Shown here piece by piece: positions 27,955 to 36,253 of a DNA stretch of 64,000 bases. The DNA is from Microbacterium murale. GTDB taxonomy: Bacteria > Actinomycetota > Actinomycetes > Actinomycetales > Microbacteriaceae. Location: NCBI RefSeq assembly GCF_030815955.1, contig NZ_JAUSXK010000001.1, forward strand, positions 248,001 to 312,000, in the 5' to 3' direction. Under the pieces are notes generated by a model. That model searched no databases. It was not told where the DNA came from and saw only the letters and a list, made by a program, of their open reading frames with translations. Made by a program: the position numbers and the translations under genes. Numbering within the stretch: position 1 is the first letter of the stretch; each line of letters opens with the position of its first letter.

Positions 27955-30444
27955 TCAGCGAACGCCAGGGATGGCGATCTGCGAGGAATCGATCACGAAG
28001 TCCGTCACGTCGATCCTTCCGTCCGCCCGCGCCTGGACGAGACGGTAGTGCACGTCCAACGTTCCGTTCCGAATGGCGGACACGATGGCAGGATCCGCAT
28101 CAGGACGAGCGACATATTCGCGCAGGCCTGCGGCCACACGAGAGTCCAGCCCGAGCACCTCGTTGAGATACGCGGTGGTCCCTTGTTGCACGCGCGCGCC
28201 GTTGACCGTGCGATACCCGAGAGTCGACCCACCGCCCTTGGCTTCGTACACGTTCAGGGCGGGCTTCGATCCGCCGCTGAGGCTCGCGTGGTCGAATTGT
28301 CCGGATGACGCGCCACCGCCGTCGATGATGGAGGTCTCACCGCGCGACGCAGAGACTGCTTCTGCCGCGTGGTCGCCCAGCCGCTCCGAACCGAGCTTCA
28401 ACTCAGTCATCGCATCGCGTGCCGCATCGGCGGCTGCTTCCAGCCGCTGGCTCTGACGCGTGGAGATCTGCCCGGAGTTCTGCAGCTCACCGAGCGCCTC
28501 ACGAACGCTCTTCGACGATCCCTGCAACGCCTGAGGATCCACGCCGGCCGACTTCGCCAGATCATTCAGATGAGTGGTCGCGGCGTCGGAGGCGGACTGC
28601 AGCTGCGTACGATCCTGCAGCAGTCCGTCATGAACGACGCTGGAGTCAGCATCCAGCTGCACGCCGCGGTCGGTCTCGCCCTTGACCGCATCGTCGATCG
28701 GAAGACCATTGACGTCCGGCTTGTTCGGGTCGTGCACATAAGCGTTCGACTTCTCGTCGTGCAGACGCCCGTTCTCGTCGCGGTACGTGTGGGGAGGATC
28801 GTTCTCGAGGTGGCGATTGCCGTTCGCGTCGAACCTGTACTCCCGTCCGGCGTTGTCGTGCGTCGGTCCACCGTCGGGCGCAGTGGTCGATGGCTCCGTA
28901 TTCGACGGATCGGGAGAGCTCGGCGGCTCAGGTGCGCCCGACGGATCGTGCGTACCTGACGGAGATCCGGCATCCACATCGGGATGAACGGTCACCGGAT
29001 TCGAATTCGGTGTCTCGCCCGGCACGCGAGGAGTCTCGCCGGAGGGCGGATGCTCCAGACCGAGCGAATCCGACACCGACGTCCGCGGCGGGATCGGCGC
29101 GTGATCGATCGCCGGGTTGATGACGCCCGGGAGTCCGGACGGATGCACATCAGCAGTCCTGACCACGTCGATGAGCCCGCGCCATCCGCCCTTGAGCCCA
29201 TTGGCGCTCAGATCGACGATGCGCACCGTCGCCGCGACGACATGAGACCCACCAGGAATGGCGATCTCAGCCACATGAGTGCCGACCTTCACCACGAAGC
29301 TGCCGACCCGCGTGCCTGACAGGACCACCTTGGCCCCACCGCCTGCCCATCCGGCCACCGGGATGAAGAACGTGCCGATGTTCGCGATCGTCTCGGTACC
29401 CGTCGCGACGCCGTCCTCCTTCCACTTGTGCCAGCCGTCCTCGCCTGCCATCCAGGCCTGATGGTCCCAGCCGACCAGGCTCCCCCAGCCGGTGTAGGCG
29501 GTGTTGAATCGGTCCTCGAGGAAATTCCCGACCGGCCCATCATCCTGGGTCGCGACCACAGCCAGCGCCGGGTTGGTGATGATCACCGTGGACAGGAGGA
29601 AGTCGCCGACGCCGAGCCAGGAGCGTCCCATCAGACCCCAGCTGTGATCGCCCGTCTCCGGGTCGAATCCGCCGAGGCTCTGCACGCCATTCCAGAGTCC
29701 GGTGCCGAAGTTCGCGAAGCCGTGGCCCACAGACTCGGTGCAGTTGCGATCTTCTTCGACGCCCGTACCCCACGTCGAGATCTCCGGTGTGTTCGCCAGC
29801 GCTTCAGCAGTGATGACTGTCGGCGGTGCGGCACACACCATCGTCAACTCCGCCTGGATCGCCGTCGCACAGGCGGATGCTGCGGTCGAGATCCGCTCGA
29901 TGATCGCGTTGTACTCGTCGACGTACCCCTGGTTCTTCTCAACCGCAGGGCCGTGCTCCTGCCAGCCGATCTCCTTGGTCTCATCCCAGTCACCGGGCGA
30001 GACCAGCGTCCCGAAGAAGCCATCGGCCTCCCAGCTGCTCACCTCGTAGCCCTCGAGAGCCCTGGCGCGGAACTCTGCTGCCCGCACCTCCAGATCTTGC
30101 AGGTCAGGCTTGATCCCCGCCAGCGCTGTCGCATAGGTCTCGATCGCCGCCGAGATGCGTGAAGTCACGCCGTTCATCGTGGTCGCACCCTCGACAGCGG
30201 GGTCCATCAGTGCGTACACGGCGTCGCGGTCGGGCGTCTCGAAGACGCCCGGTCCCTTCAAACCGGCCCATGCCGTCGAGGCGTCCTCAGCTGCCGCGAG
30301 CACGTTCGTGCCGATCGCCGCGACGTTGTCCGCCGCACCGTTGATGACCTCGACGTCGAGATCAGCCGACTTGCACGGGAAGCCGGCCGGATTGATCAAG
30401 CCGTCGTCCGCGGTGCAGACGAGCGCAGTGCTTTCGCCACCCAT
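27955..30444 (-). CDS. Type VII polymorphic toxin with C-terminal EAKGG nuclease-like domain
   Basis: An 829-residue modular protein. Residues 25-120 are helical with W59-A60-G61, like the WXG-type targeting domain. Residues about 285-420 hold hydrophobic helices (TVIITNPALAVVA, TIANIGTFFIPVAGW). A Pro/Ser/Thr-rich linker covers about 455-560, then a YRFDANGNRHL / YRDENGRLHD repeat-like segment. The last 100 residues carry E734-A-K736-GG and Q753QGT756xxYL, the arrangement of restriction-endonuclease-fold toxin domains. It would be exported by the type VII system and cut nucleic acid in a target cell (inference). Two candidate immunity genes follow. Confidence 0.75.
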   Translation of the reverse strand: MGGESTALVCTADDGLINPAGFPCKSADLDVEVINGAADNVAAIGTNVLAAAEDASTAWAGLKGPGVFETPDRDAVYALMDPAVEGATTMNGVTSRISAAIETYATALAGIKPDLQDLEVRAAEFRARALEGYEVSSWEADGFFGTLVSPGDWDETKEIGWQEHGPAVEKNQGYVDEYNAIIERISTAASACATAIQAELTMVCAAPPTVITAEALANTPEISTWGTGVEEDRNCTESVGHGFANFGTGLWNGVQSLGGFDPETGDHSWGLMGRSWLGVGDFLLSTVIITNPALAVVATQDDGPVGNFLEDRFNTAYTGWGSLVGWDHQAWMAGEDGWHKWKEDGVATGTETIANIGTFFIPVAGWAGGGAKVVLSGTRVGSFVVKVGTHVAEIAIPGGSHVVAATVRIVDLSANGLKGGWRGLIDVVRTADVHPSGLPGVINPAIDHAPIPPRTSVSDSLGLEHPPSGETPRVPGETPNSNPVTVHPDVDAGSPSGTHDPSGAPEPPSSPDPSNTEPSTTAPDGGPTHDNAGREYRFDANGNRHLENDPPHTYRDENGRLHDEKSNAYVHDPNKPDVNGLPIDDAVKGETDRGVQLDADSSVVHDGLLQDRTQLQSASDAATTHLNDLAKSAGVDPQALQGSSKSVREALGELQNSGQISTRQSQRLEAAADAARDAMTELKLGSERLGDHAAEAVSASRGETSIIDGGGASSGQFDHASLSGGSKPALNVYEAKGGGSTLGYRTVNGARVQQGTTAYLNEVLGLDSRVAAGLREYVARPDADPAIVSAIRNGTLDVHYRLVQARADGRIDVTDFVIDSSQIAIPGVR

Positions 30445-30449
30445 TTCGC

Positions 30450-30821
30450 CTACTCCGACCTGTAGCCGTGCTGTTCGAAGTACGAGAAATCGCCGTCCTC
30501 GGCGGCGGCGTACATCTCGGTCTGAAAGGTCTGAGCCATGTCCTCATTCCCCTCCTGCAGCGCTCGTGCCGAATTGCCCACCCCGCTGATCCCTGCAGCG
30601 ATGTGATTGGCGATGTTCTCGAGGTTGACGTTCTGCTGTTCCGCGAGCACTTCGTTCAGCGCCTGCGGCACGCACGCGGTGACCCAGCTCCCCCAAGTGA
30701 GCCCGTTGAAGATCGTCGTGATCGAATCCTCCGTCACGACTTTGGACAGCGCATCGTACGCCGTCGTCGTATTCGTCAGCGCCGTCGTCACCTGCGACGG
30801 ATCCATCTTCCATTCAGACAT
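30450..30821 (-). CDS. Small WXG100-like ESX substrate or partner (DUF6507-like)
   Basis: A 123-residue alpha-helical protein (MSEWKMDPSQVTTALTNT) with TWGSW at 42-46 in the expected turn between two helices. It lies 5 bases upstream of the toxin gene, the usual place for a dedicated small partner that docks the toxin N-terminus. Similarity to DUF6507 proteins is from memory. Start ATG 30821 gives the conserved N-terminus; an earlier ATG exists three codons before. Confidence 0.6.
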   Translation of the reverse strand: MSEWKMDPSQVTTALTNTTTAYDALSKVVTEDSITTIFNGLTWGSWVTACVPQALNEVLAEQQNVNLENIANHIAAGISGVGNSARALQEGNEDMAQTFQTEMYAAAEDGDFSYFEQHGYRSE

Positions 30822-30845
30822 TGCCCGCACCTCTCCGGTCTCGCA

Positions 30846-31181
30846 TCACAGCTTCTCCCTCACAACTCCTCGCACAGACCTCGCCAACGCCTCCGCGAGC
30901 GGCCGTGCAGCCGCGCTCGCTTCGAACGGGACTGTCATCTCCGTCCACAGCGCGAACGAGAGCGGTGGATCCTTCAGCATCGCCCGCGCCTCATCCGGCA
31001 CATGCACCGACACCGGATCGAAGATCGTCAGAACCTGCGCGCCGTTCGCGTCGACGAACTGCGTCACCTCGCCGTCGCGGTACTCGATCCCCACGCCGTC
31101 CGGAATCACCTGCGCCGCCGTCGCCGCCATCAGGTCGGCGGTGAGCGGCACATCGCTCAACAGCACGAGTTCCATCGCCAT
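30846..31181 (-). CDS. Hypothetical protein of the type VII substrate operon
   Basis: A 111-residue protein with a mixed alpha/beta look (ELVLLSDVPLTADLM, GIEYRDGEVTQFVDANGAQVL) and a basic C-terminal helix (LAEALARSVRGVVREKL). No family recognised. Its ATG at 31181 shares a base with the stop of the DUF6177-like gene (TGATG), so it is translationally coupled to it; a second ATG two codons later is possible. Confidence 0.6.
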   Translation of the reverse strand: MAMELVLLSDVPLTADLMAATAAQVIPDGVGIEYRDGEVTQFVDANGAQVLTIFDPVSVHVPDEARAMLKDPPLSFALWTEMTVPFEASAAARPLAEALARSVRGVVREKL

Positions 31182-32227
31182 CAGGACATCCCCCCGAGCT
31201 CTGTGGCGAGCACAGCGCCCAGCCGTTCCTGATCGAGGTCGTAGGCGAAGGCCCGCAACTGCGCCCAGAGAGCGTCCCGCCCTGTCATCCGCACCAACGC
31301 ACTGGGCACCCGCCCAGGGCCGAGCGTGGTCAGGTCGTGACGTTCGGCAAGCCTCGTGAAATCGAGACGGAGATCCCTGACTGCGCGCGGACCGATCAGC
31401 ACGGCCAACGGCGCATCCACCGGCTGACCCCCCACCCTGAATCCGAAATCCGCAGCGTTGTGCCTCAGCATCCCGGCCGAAACCATCGCCACACGCGGAC
31501 GGAACTCGTCGACCAGCCCGGACAGCATGCGAGTCACGGTCGGCATGACCCGATCGCGCAGGCCGTCGACCGGCGTCGAGCTCAGACTCGGCAGTGGCAC
31601 GCCGCCGTGCACGCGCTGGATCAGTCCGTCGCGCGTGCGCGCCACCGTGAGCGAGCACCATGCGCCCAGATCGGATGCTGCAAGGATCACCTCGCTCGCC
31701 GGCATCTGACCTTGGACCTGCGTGGTCAGCGCGCGGTGGTCCCACTGCGACGTCAACGGCTCATCGCGGCCGTAGCGCGTCAGCGAACCGCCACCCAGTG
31801 TCGCCACCGCGTGATCCGCCAGCGGCCCGACGAGGGTGGAATCCACTGCTCGTTCCGTCGCGTAGATGTCGAAGAGCACGACAGGTACAGGCAGCCCTTC
31901 GAATGCGATCTCGGTGTGGCGCTCAGACGCATCCGTTCCGGTCCATAGCTCTGAGATGCTCCGGATGCGCAGGCCGGATCGCGCGTCGAACACTCCCCTG
32001 GCACTGCGAAAGGCCCAGAGCGCGCCGCTCTCAGTCATCGCGGTATAGAGGTGGGGGCTGATGAGCGCACCCTCCCCGGTGAGGAGGACCGGTCGCAGAC
32101 GGTCCGCGCGGCAGTGGGCGAGGAAATGCCGTAGCGGGCGTGAATATGCGACCCGGTCGTGCTCGACCGAGAACAGTGCGTAGTCATCCGTCCACTCATC
32201 CGCGAACGGATGGACGGCGGTGACCAT
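31181..32227 (-). CDS. DUF6177-like protein of type VII loci
   Basis: A 348-residue soluble protein without signal peptide or membrane helix. No catalytic motif stands out. The sequence style (ADEWTDDYALFSVEHDRVAYSRPLRHFLAHC ... LGPGRVPSALVRMTGRDALWAQLRAF) agrees with DUF6177 proteins that I recall from actinobacterial WXG100 clusters. It is sandwiched between a WXG100-like gene (TGATG overlap at 32227) and a small hypothetical gene, so it may act as a chaperone or assembly factor; this is inference. Confidence 0.6.
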   Translation of the reverse strand: MVTAVHPFADEWTDDYALFSVEHDRVAYSRPLRHFLAHCRADRLRPVLLTGEGALISPHLYTAMTESGALWAFRSARGVFDARSGLRIRSISELWTGTDASERHTEIAFEGLPVPVVLFDIYATERAVDSTLVGPLADHAVATLGGGSLTRYGRDEPLTSQWDHRALTTQVQGQMPASEVILAASDLGAWCSLTVARTRDGLIQRVHGGVPLPSLSSTPVDGLRDRVMPTVTRMLSGLVDEFRPRVAMVSAGMLRHNAADFGFRVGGQPVDAPLAVLIGPRAVRDLRLDFTRLAERHDLTTLGPGRVPSALVRMTGRDALWAQLRAFAYDLDQERLGAVLATELGGMS

Positions 32228-32538
32228 CAGATCGGGAGAGCCGCCCGCGCACGCTGCAGCGCGCGCACGGCGACATCATCGTTCTGTTCGAGCGAACCCC
32301 GGATGGCAGCGATCACACCGCGCACCTGGACGCCGGCATCGTTCCACTGCTTCTCCAGGGCGGCGTACTCATCCGAGACGCCATCGGCCTGGTAATCGGC
32401 CATCGCGGCCTTGACATCCTGATCCCGGCGCTCGAGAGCCGCCTCAAGGCGACCCGCGACAGTCTCGAAGTTCGACTGCGTCGACTGGGATGCTCCGACG
32501 TTGTAGTCGTTGCGATCTGCTTGGTTCTCAAGTGGCAT
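32227..32538 (-). CDS. WXG100-family protein (W-N-D-A-G variant)
   Basis: A 103-residue helical hairpin protein. Two long helices flank W65-N66-D67-A68-G69, an offset form of the WxG turn. Such proteins are secreted as dimers by EccC-driven systems. It lies 36 bases after the first WXG100-like gene, so the two may form a heterodimer. No clear C-terminal YxxxD/E secretion motif is visible. Confidence 0.75.
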   Translation of the reverse strand: MPLENQADRNDYNVGASQSTQSNFETVAGRLEAALERRDQDVKAAMADYQADGVSDEYAALEKQWNDAGVQVRGVIAAIRGSLEQNDDVAVRALQRARAALPI

Positions 32539-32574
32539 GACATACCCTCCGTGATGTGTCTGAGTCTTGACAGG

Positions 32575-32934
32575 TCAGGCGCTGGACTGACCGGAGATAC
32601 GAGCGAGTGTCGCCTCGCTGCTGAAATCGGCGGACGACTGCCCGGCGTCGTGCGCAGCGGCCCCGTCTTCACCGGCAGTGTTGAACGCGATGTTCTGCCC
32701 CGAGATCGCACCGACGATTCCCGCGAGTGCGCCGTTGAGGCCGTTCGCGATCGCGTCGGTGTTCTGCTTGAAGTTGTCGAATCGTGCACGTGCGGGACCG
32801 TTGAAGACCCCTTGAAGCGGCTCAGCGGCCTCGACGAGCGAGCGGACGAGCGTGCCGAGATCTTCGGACTCGGTCGCCGAACGCTGGCCGAGACGGACCA
32901 GCGTCTCCGCCTCCATAGCGAATTTCATGTTCAT
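32575..32934 (-). CDS. WXG100-family protein (F-N-G variant)
   Basis: A 119-residue helical hairpin protein in which the turn reads F44-N45-G46 followed by PARARFDNFK, the usual WXG100 context with Phe for Trp. The C-terminal 25 residues are Ser/Ala-rich. First gene of the minus-strand substrate operon; GGAAGGAG lies just upstream of ATG 32934 and a promoter is visible at 32963-32990. ESAT-6/EsxA-like export by the neighbouring EccC is expected. Confidence 0.8.
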   Translation of the reverse strand: MNMKFAMEAETLVRLGQRSATESEDLGTLVRSLVEAAEPLQGVFNGPARARFDNFKQNTDAIANGLNGALAGIVGAISGQNIAFNTAGEDGAAAHDAGQSSADFSSEATLARISGQSSA

Positions 32935-32962
32935 ACCGCACTCCTTCCGAGAGACGCGTCCA

Positions 32963-32990
32963 ATGCTAAATGAACCACCACGAATGTCCA
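32963..32990 (-). promoter_or_regulatory. Promoter of the type VII substrate operon
   Basis: TGGACA (32985-32990), 16-base spacer, TAGCAT (32963-32968) on the minus strand, about 30 bases before the WXG100 start. Confidence 0.5.
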
Positions 32991-33051
32991 TGGGTAATAG
33001 TCCCCATCCCCCAAGGTCACAGGCGAACATCAGGTGAACCGGTGCGCTGTG

Positions 33052-33057
33052 TACGAT
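33052..33057 (+). promoter_or_regulatory. -10 element of the type VII machinery operon
   Basis: TACGAT ends 7 bases before GTG 33065. The in-frame ATG at 33056 lies within the hexamer, so GTG is the more likely leaderless start. Confidence 0.45.
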
Positions 33058-33064
33058 GGCCGAC

Positions 33065-33775
33065 GTGTCCTCTGATCCTGCCGTGCCATCCCGTGCAGCG
33101 GTCCTCACCTCCGTGGGGATGGATGTGCTGACGGTGCTTCTGGCGGGTGCGGTCGGCTTTGCGATCGCCCCGTCGGCACCCCTCACCTGGGCGCTCACGG
33201 TGGGAGCGGCAGCGTTCGTGGCACTCGTGATCTGGCGCGGGATTCTCGGCGGCAGCATCGGGCATTCGTTGCTGCGACTGCGTAGCGTGGATGAGCTTTC
33301 GGGGCTTCCCTCTTTCCGCTTCCGCTCCGCACGCGTGGCCCGACGCGGCGGCGAGGACGACCCGTTCGCGCTGCGACCGCAGCGATTCGCGATCGTGACC
33401 CCGCCGCGGTCCGATCTCCGACCCGAACCGCCGCGCTCGCACCTCCGTCTGGTGGTGGATGACGGCACGACCCATACGGTGCAGCATTCCGCACTCATCG
33501 GCCGCGATCCGACCGTGCCGCTCGATCCCCGACACGCGCTCGTCGCGATCCCCGATCTCACCCGCACGATCTCGAAGGTGCACATGCTCGTCCAGATCGG
33601 TCCGGACGGGTTGTCCGTCACCGACCTGGGTTCGTCGAATGGGACATACGTCGAGGGTGCGGACGCACCCCTGATCCCGCATCGCGCGACGGTCGTGCCG
33701 TGGGGAGCCGCGCTCCTTCTCGGTGATCGTCGAGTCACCTTGGAACAACGACGACGCTCGACGGAGGTCTCGTGA
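33065..33775 (+). CDS. Membrane-anchored FHA-domain protein of the type VII operon
   Basis: A 236-residue protein. Two hydrophobic helices (about 13-35 and 41-58, then GGSIGHSLLRLR as in RDD proteins) are followed by a linker and a forkhead-associated domain at 129-225 with the phosphothreonine-binding residues: G146-R147, S170-xx-H173 and the LGSSNGTYV loop (188-196). It would read phosphothreonine signals at the membrane. FHA modules occur at the N-terminus of EssC in Firmicute type VII systems; here the module is a separate protein. First gene of the machinery operon. Confidence 0.85.
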   Translation: MSSDPAVPSRAAVLTSVGMDVLTVLLAGAVGFAIAPSAPLTWALTVGAAAFVALVIWRGILGGSIGHSLLRLRSVDELSGLPSFRFRSARVARRGGEDDPFALRPQRFAIVTPPRSDLRPEPPRSHLRLVVDDGTTHTVQHSALIGRDPTVPLDPRHALVAIPDLTRTISKVHMLVQIGPDGLSVTDLGSSNGTYVEGADAPLIPHRATVVPWGAALLLGDRRVTLEQRRRSTEVS

Positions 33776-34293
33776 TCGACTACGACCAGACCCTGCTGGA
33801 GTCGACGCGCACGCACCGCGATCGCCTCACCGCGGCGTTCGTGCACGGCGCGCAGCGCGACCGGAGGAAGGTCAACAACAACCTTCGGCGTCTGACTGGA
33901 TCCGTCATCCTGGGCGCTGTGATCTGCGCCGGCTGCCTGGGGACCGGATTCGTCCTGAACATCATCGAGACGCAGCGCGAGGACAAGGCGATCGCCGCGT
34001 TCCGCTCGGCGATCGCCTCCAGTCCGCTGCAACCGGGCGACGGACTGGTCGAGGACGAGGAGACCGGTTATCTGATCGACACCGCGACCTCTGAGCTCAT
34101 CGATCCGCGCACGGGATTCATCGTGGACCCGGCGACCGGATGGGCCACCGACCCGCAGGGGCGCACGATCGATCCGCGTACAGGCTGGTACATCGATCCC
34201 GAGACCGGCTACTACACCGACCCGGAGACCGACGTCACCATCGATCCCGAGACGCTCGAGGTCATCGAATCCGTCGAAGATCAGAAGGAATGA
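33772..34293 (+). CDS. Single-helix membrane protein with tandem octapeptide (xDPxTGxx) repeats
   Basis: A 173-residue protein: cytoplasmic N-terminus (1-40), one transmembrane helix (42-64), then an outside region. From residue 110 an eight-residue unit recurs at 110, 118, 126, 133, 141, 149 and 157: IDPRTGFI, VDPATGWA, TDPQGRT, IDPRTGWY, IDPETGYY, TDPETDVT, IDPETLEV. GTG start overlaps the FHA gene stop (GTGA) with GGAGG upstream. No named family recognised. The position between FHA and EccD genes suggests a structural part of the secretion complex, perhaps in place of EccB or EccE. Confidence 0.75.
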   Translation: MIDYDQTLLESTRTHRDRLTAAFVHGAQRDRRKVNNNLRRLTGSVILGAVICAGCLGTGFVLNIIETQREDKAIAAFRSAIASSPLQPGDGLVEDEETGYLIDTATSELIDPRTGFIVDPATGWATDPQGRTIDPRTGWYIDPETGYYTDPETDVTIDPETLEVIESVEDQKE

Positions 34294-35609
34294 TGGAATA
34301 CACGCGCGTCACAGTCATCGGCAGCCGCCGCAAGGCGGACCTCGTGCTGCCGGACGACCACCCCGTCGACGAGCTGCTCCCGGAGATCATCGACCTGCTC
34401 GAGGAACCCGTCGCAGCCGGCTCCCCGCTCGTGCTGTCCACGCTGCTCGGGCAGCCGGTCGACGGACGCACGGCCCTGGCCGACCAGGGCATCGAACACG
34501 GCGCGCTGCTCCGACTCCTCCCCGCCGACGACGCACCGCGTCCGCCGGACGTCGCAGAGGTCACCGAGGCCGTCGCCGATGCGTCGATCGGTCGCCCTGA
34601 TCGTTGGAACAGCCGACTCACGGCGATCGTGGTCGCGTCGACGATCGCCGTAGTCGCAGCGACGGCCGGTCTGCTGCTTTCGTTGCCGGCGGCGGCCTCG
34701 ATCATCCTTCTGTCATCGGTCTTCCTGCTCGCCACCGTCGGTGGCGCCGTGCTCTCCCGGCGCGACAACACCTCAGGACAGCACGGCCTGCTCGGACTGT
34801 GCATCGGTGTCGCCGTGCCGCTCGGACTCCACACAGCCGTTTCGTTGCCGGCGCAGGGTGCCGCGATGATCCCGGTCACGCTCGCGATCACGTGGGCACT
34901 GGTCTGGACGGCAGTGGCCGTCGTGGTCGGTATCGGGGGCCGGCATCCGGGAGTGCTGACAGGCGCAGCACTCGCCCTCCTGAGCAGCGCAGTCGTGCTT
35001 GTCGCGACGCTGAGCGCGGCCCCGGTCCCACTCGTGGCCGCGTTCTCTGGCATCGCGGCGGCGGTCGTCCTCGCACTCGCGCCGTCGTTCGCCCTCAGCA
35101 CCGCGGGTGTGGCCAGGCTGGATGACACCGCCATGGACGGCGATACGGTCAAACGCACGGATATCGATTCGGCATTGGCCACGGCGTTCGCCTCGCAGAC
35201 CGCTCTCGTACTCGCTCTGGCGCCCCCGATCGCGACGACGGCCCTGATCCTCGGCGCCGGAAACGCCTGGCAGGCCGGCCTCGCCGCGGCCCTCGTCATC
35301 CTTGTGCTGGTGCGCAGCAGACTTTTCCCGTTCGCGATCGCCCGCATAGCCCTGCTCGCGGCGACCGTGCTTCCGGCCGCCCATTGGTTGTGGACCACTG
35401 ACATGCTGCCTCAGCCGTGGCCGGTCCTCATCAGCGGCGTGATCGTCGTCCTTCTCGTGGTGGTCTCCGTGATGCGACCGTCTGCGGCAGCGCAGGCGCG
35501 TTTGCGGCGCTTCCTCGGCGTCCTCGAGTCGCTGTCCGCGATCGCACTGATCCCGCTCCTGCTCGGTATCCTCGGCATATTCGACGATCTCCTCGGAGCG
35601 TTCTCGTGA
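34293..35609 (+). CDS. eccD: EccD-type type VII secretion membrane protein
   Basis: A 438-residue protein. Residues 1-80 form a ubiquitin-like domain (TRVTVIGSRRKADLVLPDDHPVDELLPEII ... GAL-LRLLPADD pattern), followed from about residue 105 by roughly eleven hydrophobic helices, the layout of EccD/YukD-fused channel proteins. It would form the membrane vestibule around EccC. AAGGA ends just before ATG 34290, making ATG 34293 (spacing 3) slightly better; both overlap the previous stop. Confidence 0.85.
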   Translation: MEYTRVTVIGSRRKADLVLPDDHPVDELLPEIIDLLEEPVAAGSPLVLSTLLGQPVDGRTALADQGIEHGALLRLLPADDAPRPPDVAEVTEAVADASIGRPDRWNSRLTAIVVASTIAVVAATAGLLLSLPAAASIILLSSVFLLATVGGAVLSRRDNTSGQHGLLGLCIGVAVPLGLHTAVSLPAQGAAMIPVTLAITWALVWTAVAVVVGIGGRHPGVLTGAALALLSSAVVLVATLSAAPVPLVAAFSGIAAAVVLALAPSFALSTAGVARLDDTAMDGDTVKRTDIDSALATAFASQTALVLALAPPIATTALILGAGNAWQAGLAAALVILVLVRSRLFPFAIARIALLAATVLPAAHWLWTTDMLPQPWPVLISGVIVVLLVVVSVMRPSAAAQARLRRFLGVLESLSAIALIPLLLGILGIFDDLLGAFS

Positions 35610-36253
35610 GCAGGTGGGGAAGGCTGCTCCAGGTCTGGCCGACAGCGCGGCACGAGCAGGCGATCACCGCCGAACGCGACCTGCGCGCTCCCCTCCCGGT
35701 GGTGCGTCGGATCGGATTCGCGTCGCTTCGCGGCGGGACCGGATGCTCCACCGCAGCGCGCGGCGTCGCATCGACGCTCGACGGGCGCAGAAGAGGCGGT
35801 GTCCTGCTCCTCGACGCGGACGAGGCCGGCTCCATCCAGTCGCCTCTTTCGGCTTCGGGAACAACGCGCGCGCCCGAGCTCACACTCACCGACTGGGGCT
35901 CGATCGACGCCGCACGGCTCTCCACGATCTCAGCGTCATCTCACGTGCTGTGCCTGACTTCGACGACCGAACGGTCGGCGGTGCAACAGGCCCTGGACGC
36001 GGCATCCTTCGTGATCGAATCGGGAACGCCGACGGTACTGGTGGCGTCGTCCGTGCGCGGGAAGGCGACGCCCGCAGTGCGACGGATGCTCGCATCGTCG
36101 CCGGTGCCCGTGTTCCTGCTGCCCTTCGATCGAACCGTTCGCCTCGGTGAGCCCGGCGCCCGCAGCAGCGCGAGCGCCTTCGCCCTCGCGACGCTGGGCG
36201 CGGAGATCGTGCGCCTCGGCGGACGCCCTTCGGCAGAGGTGCTGGTCGCATGA
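35606..36253 (+). CDS. MinD-like protein lacking the P-loop lysine (upstream of eccC)
   Basis: A 215-residue SIMIBI-fold protein. The expected deviant Walker A (KGGxGKT) reads R42-G-G-T-G-C47-S-T: both lysines are gone. GGVLLLDADEAGS resembles the switch I Asp region and VLCLTSTTERSAVQQAL the MinD membrane-side helix. It is therefore a probable non-hydrolysing paralogue. GTG 35606 overlaps eccD and its stop overlaps eccC, both by 4 bases, fixing it inside the machinery operon. Confidence 0.7.
   Translation: MSRWGRLLQVWPTARHEQAITAERDLRAPLPVVRRIGFASLRGGTGCSTAARGVASTLDGRRRGGVLLLDADEAGSIQSPLSASGTTRAPELTLTDWGSIDAARLSTISASSHVLCLTSTTERSAVQQALDAASFVIESGTPTVLVASSVRGKATPAVRRMLASSPVPVFLLPFDRTVRLGEPGARSSASAFALATLGAEIVRLGGRPSAEVLVA

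Noticed and set aside
32935..34032. Upstream extension of the WXG100 frame on the minus strand
   Set aside because: Antisense to the FHA and repeat-protein genes; the ATG at 32934 has a strong ribosome site.
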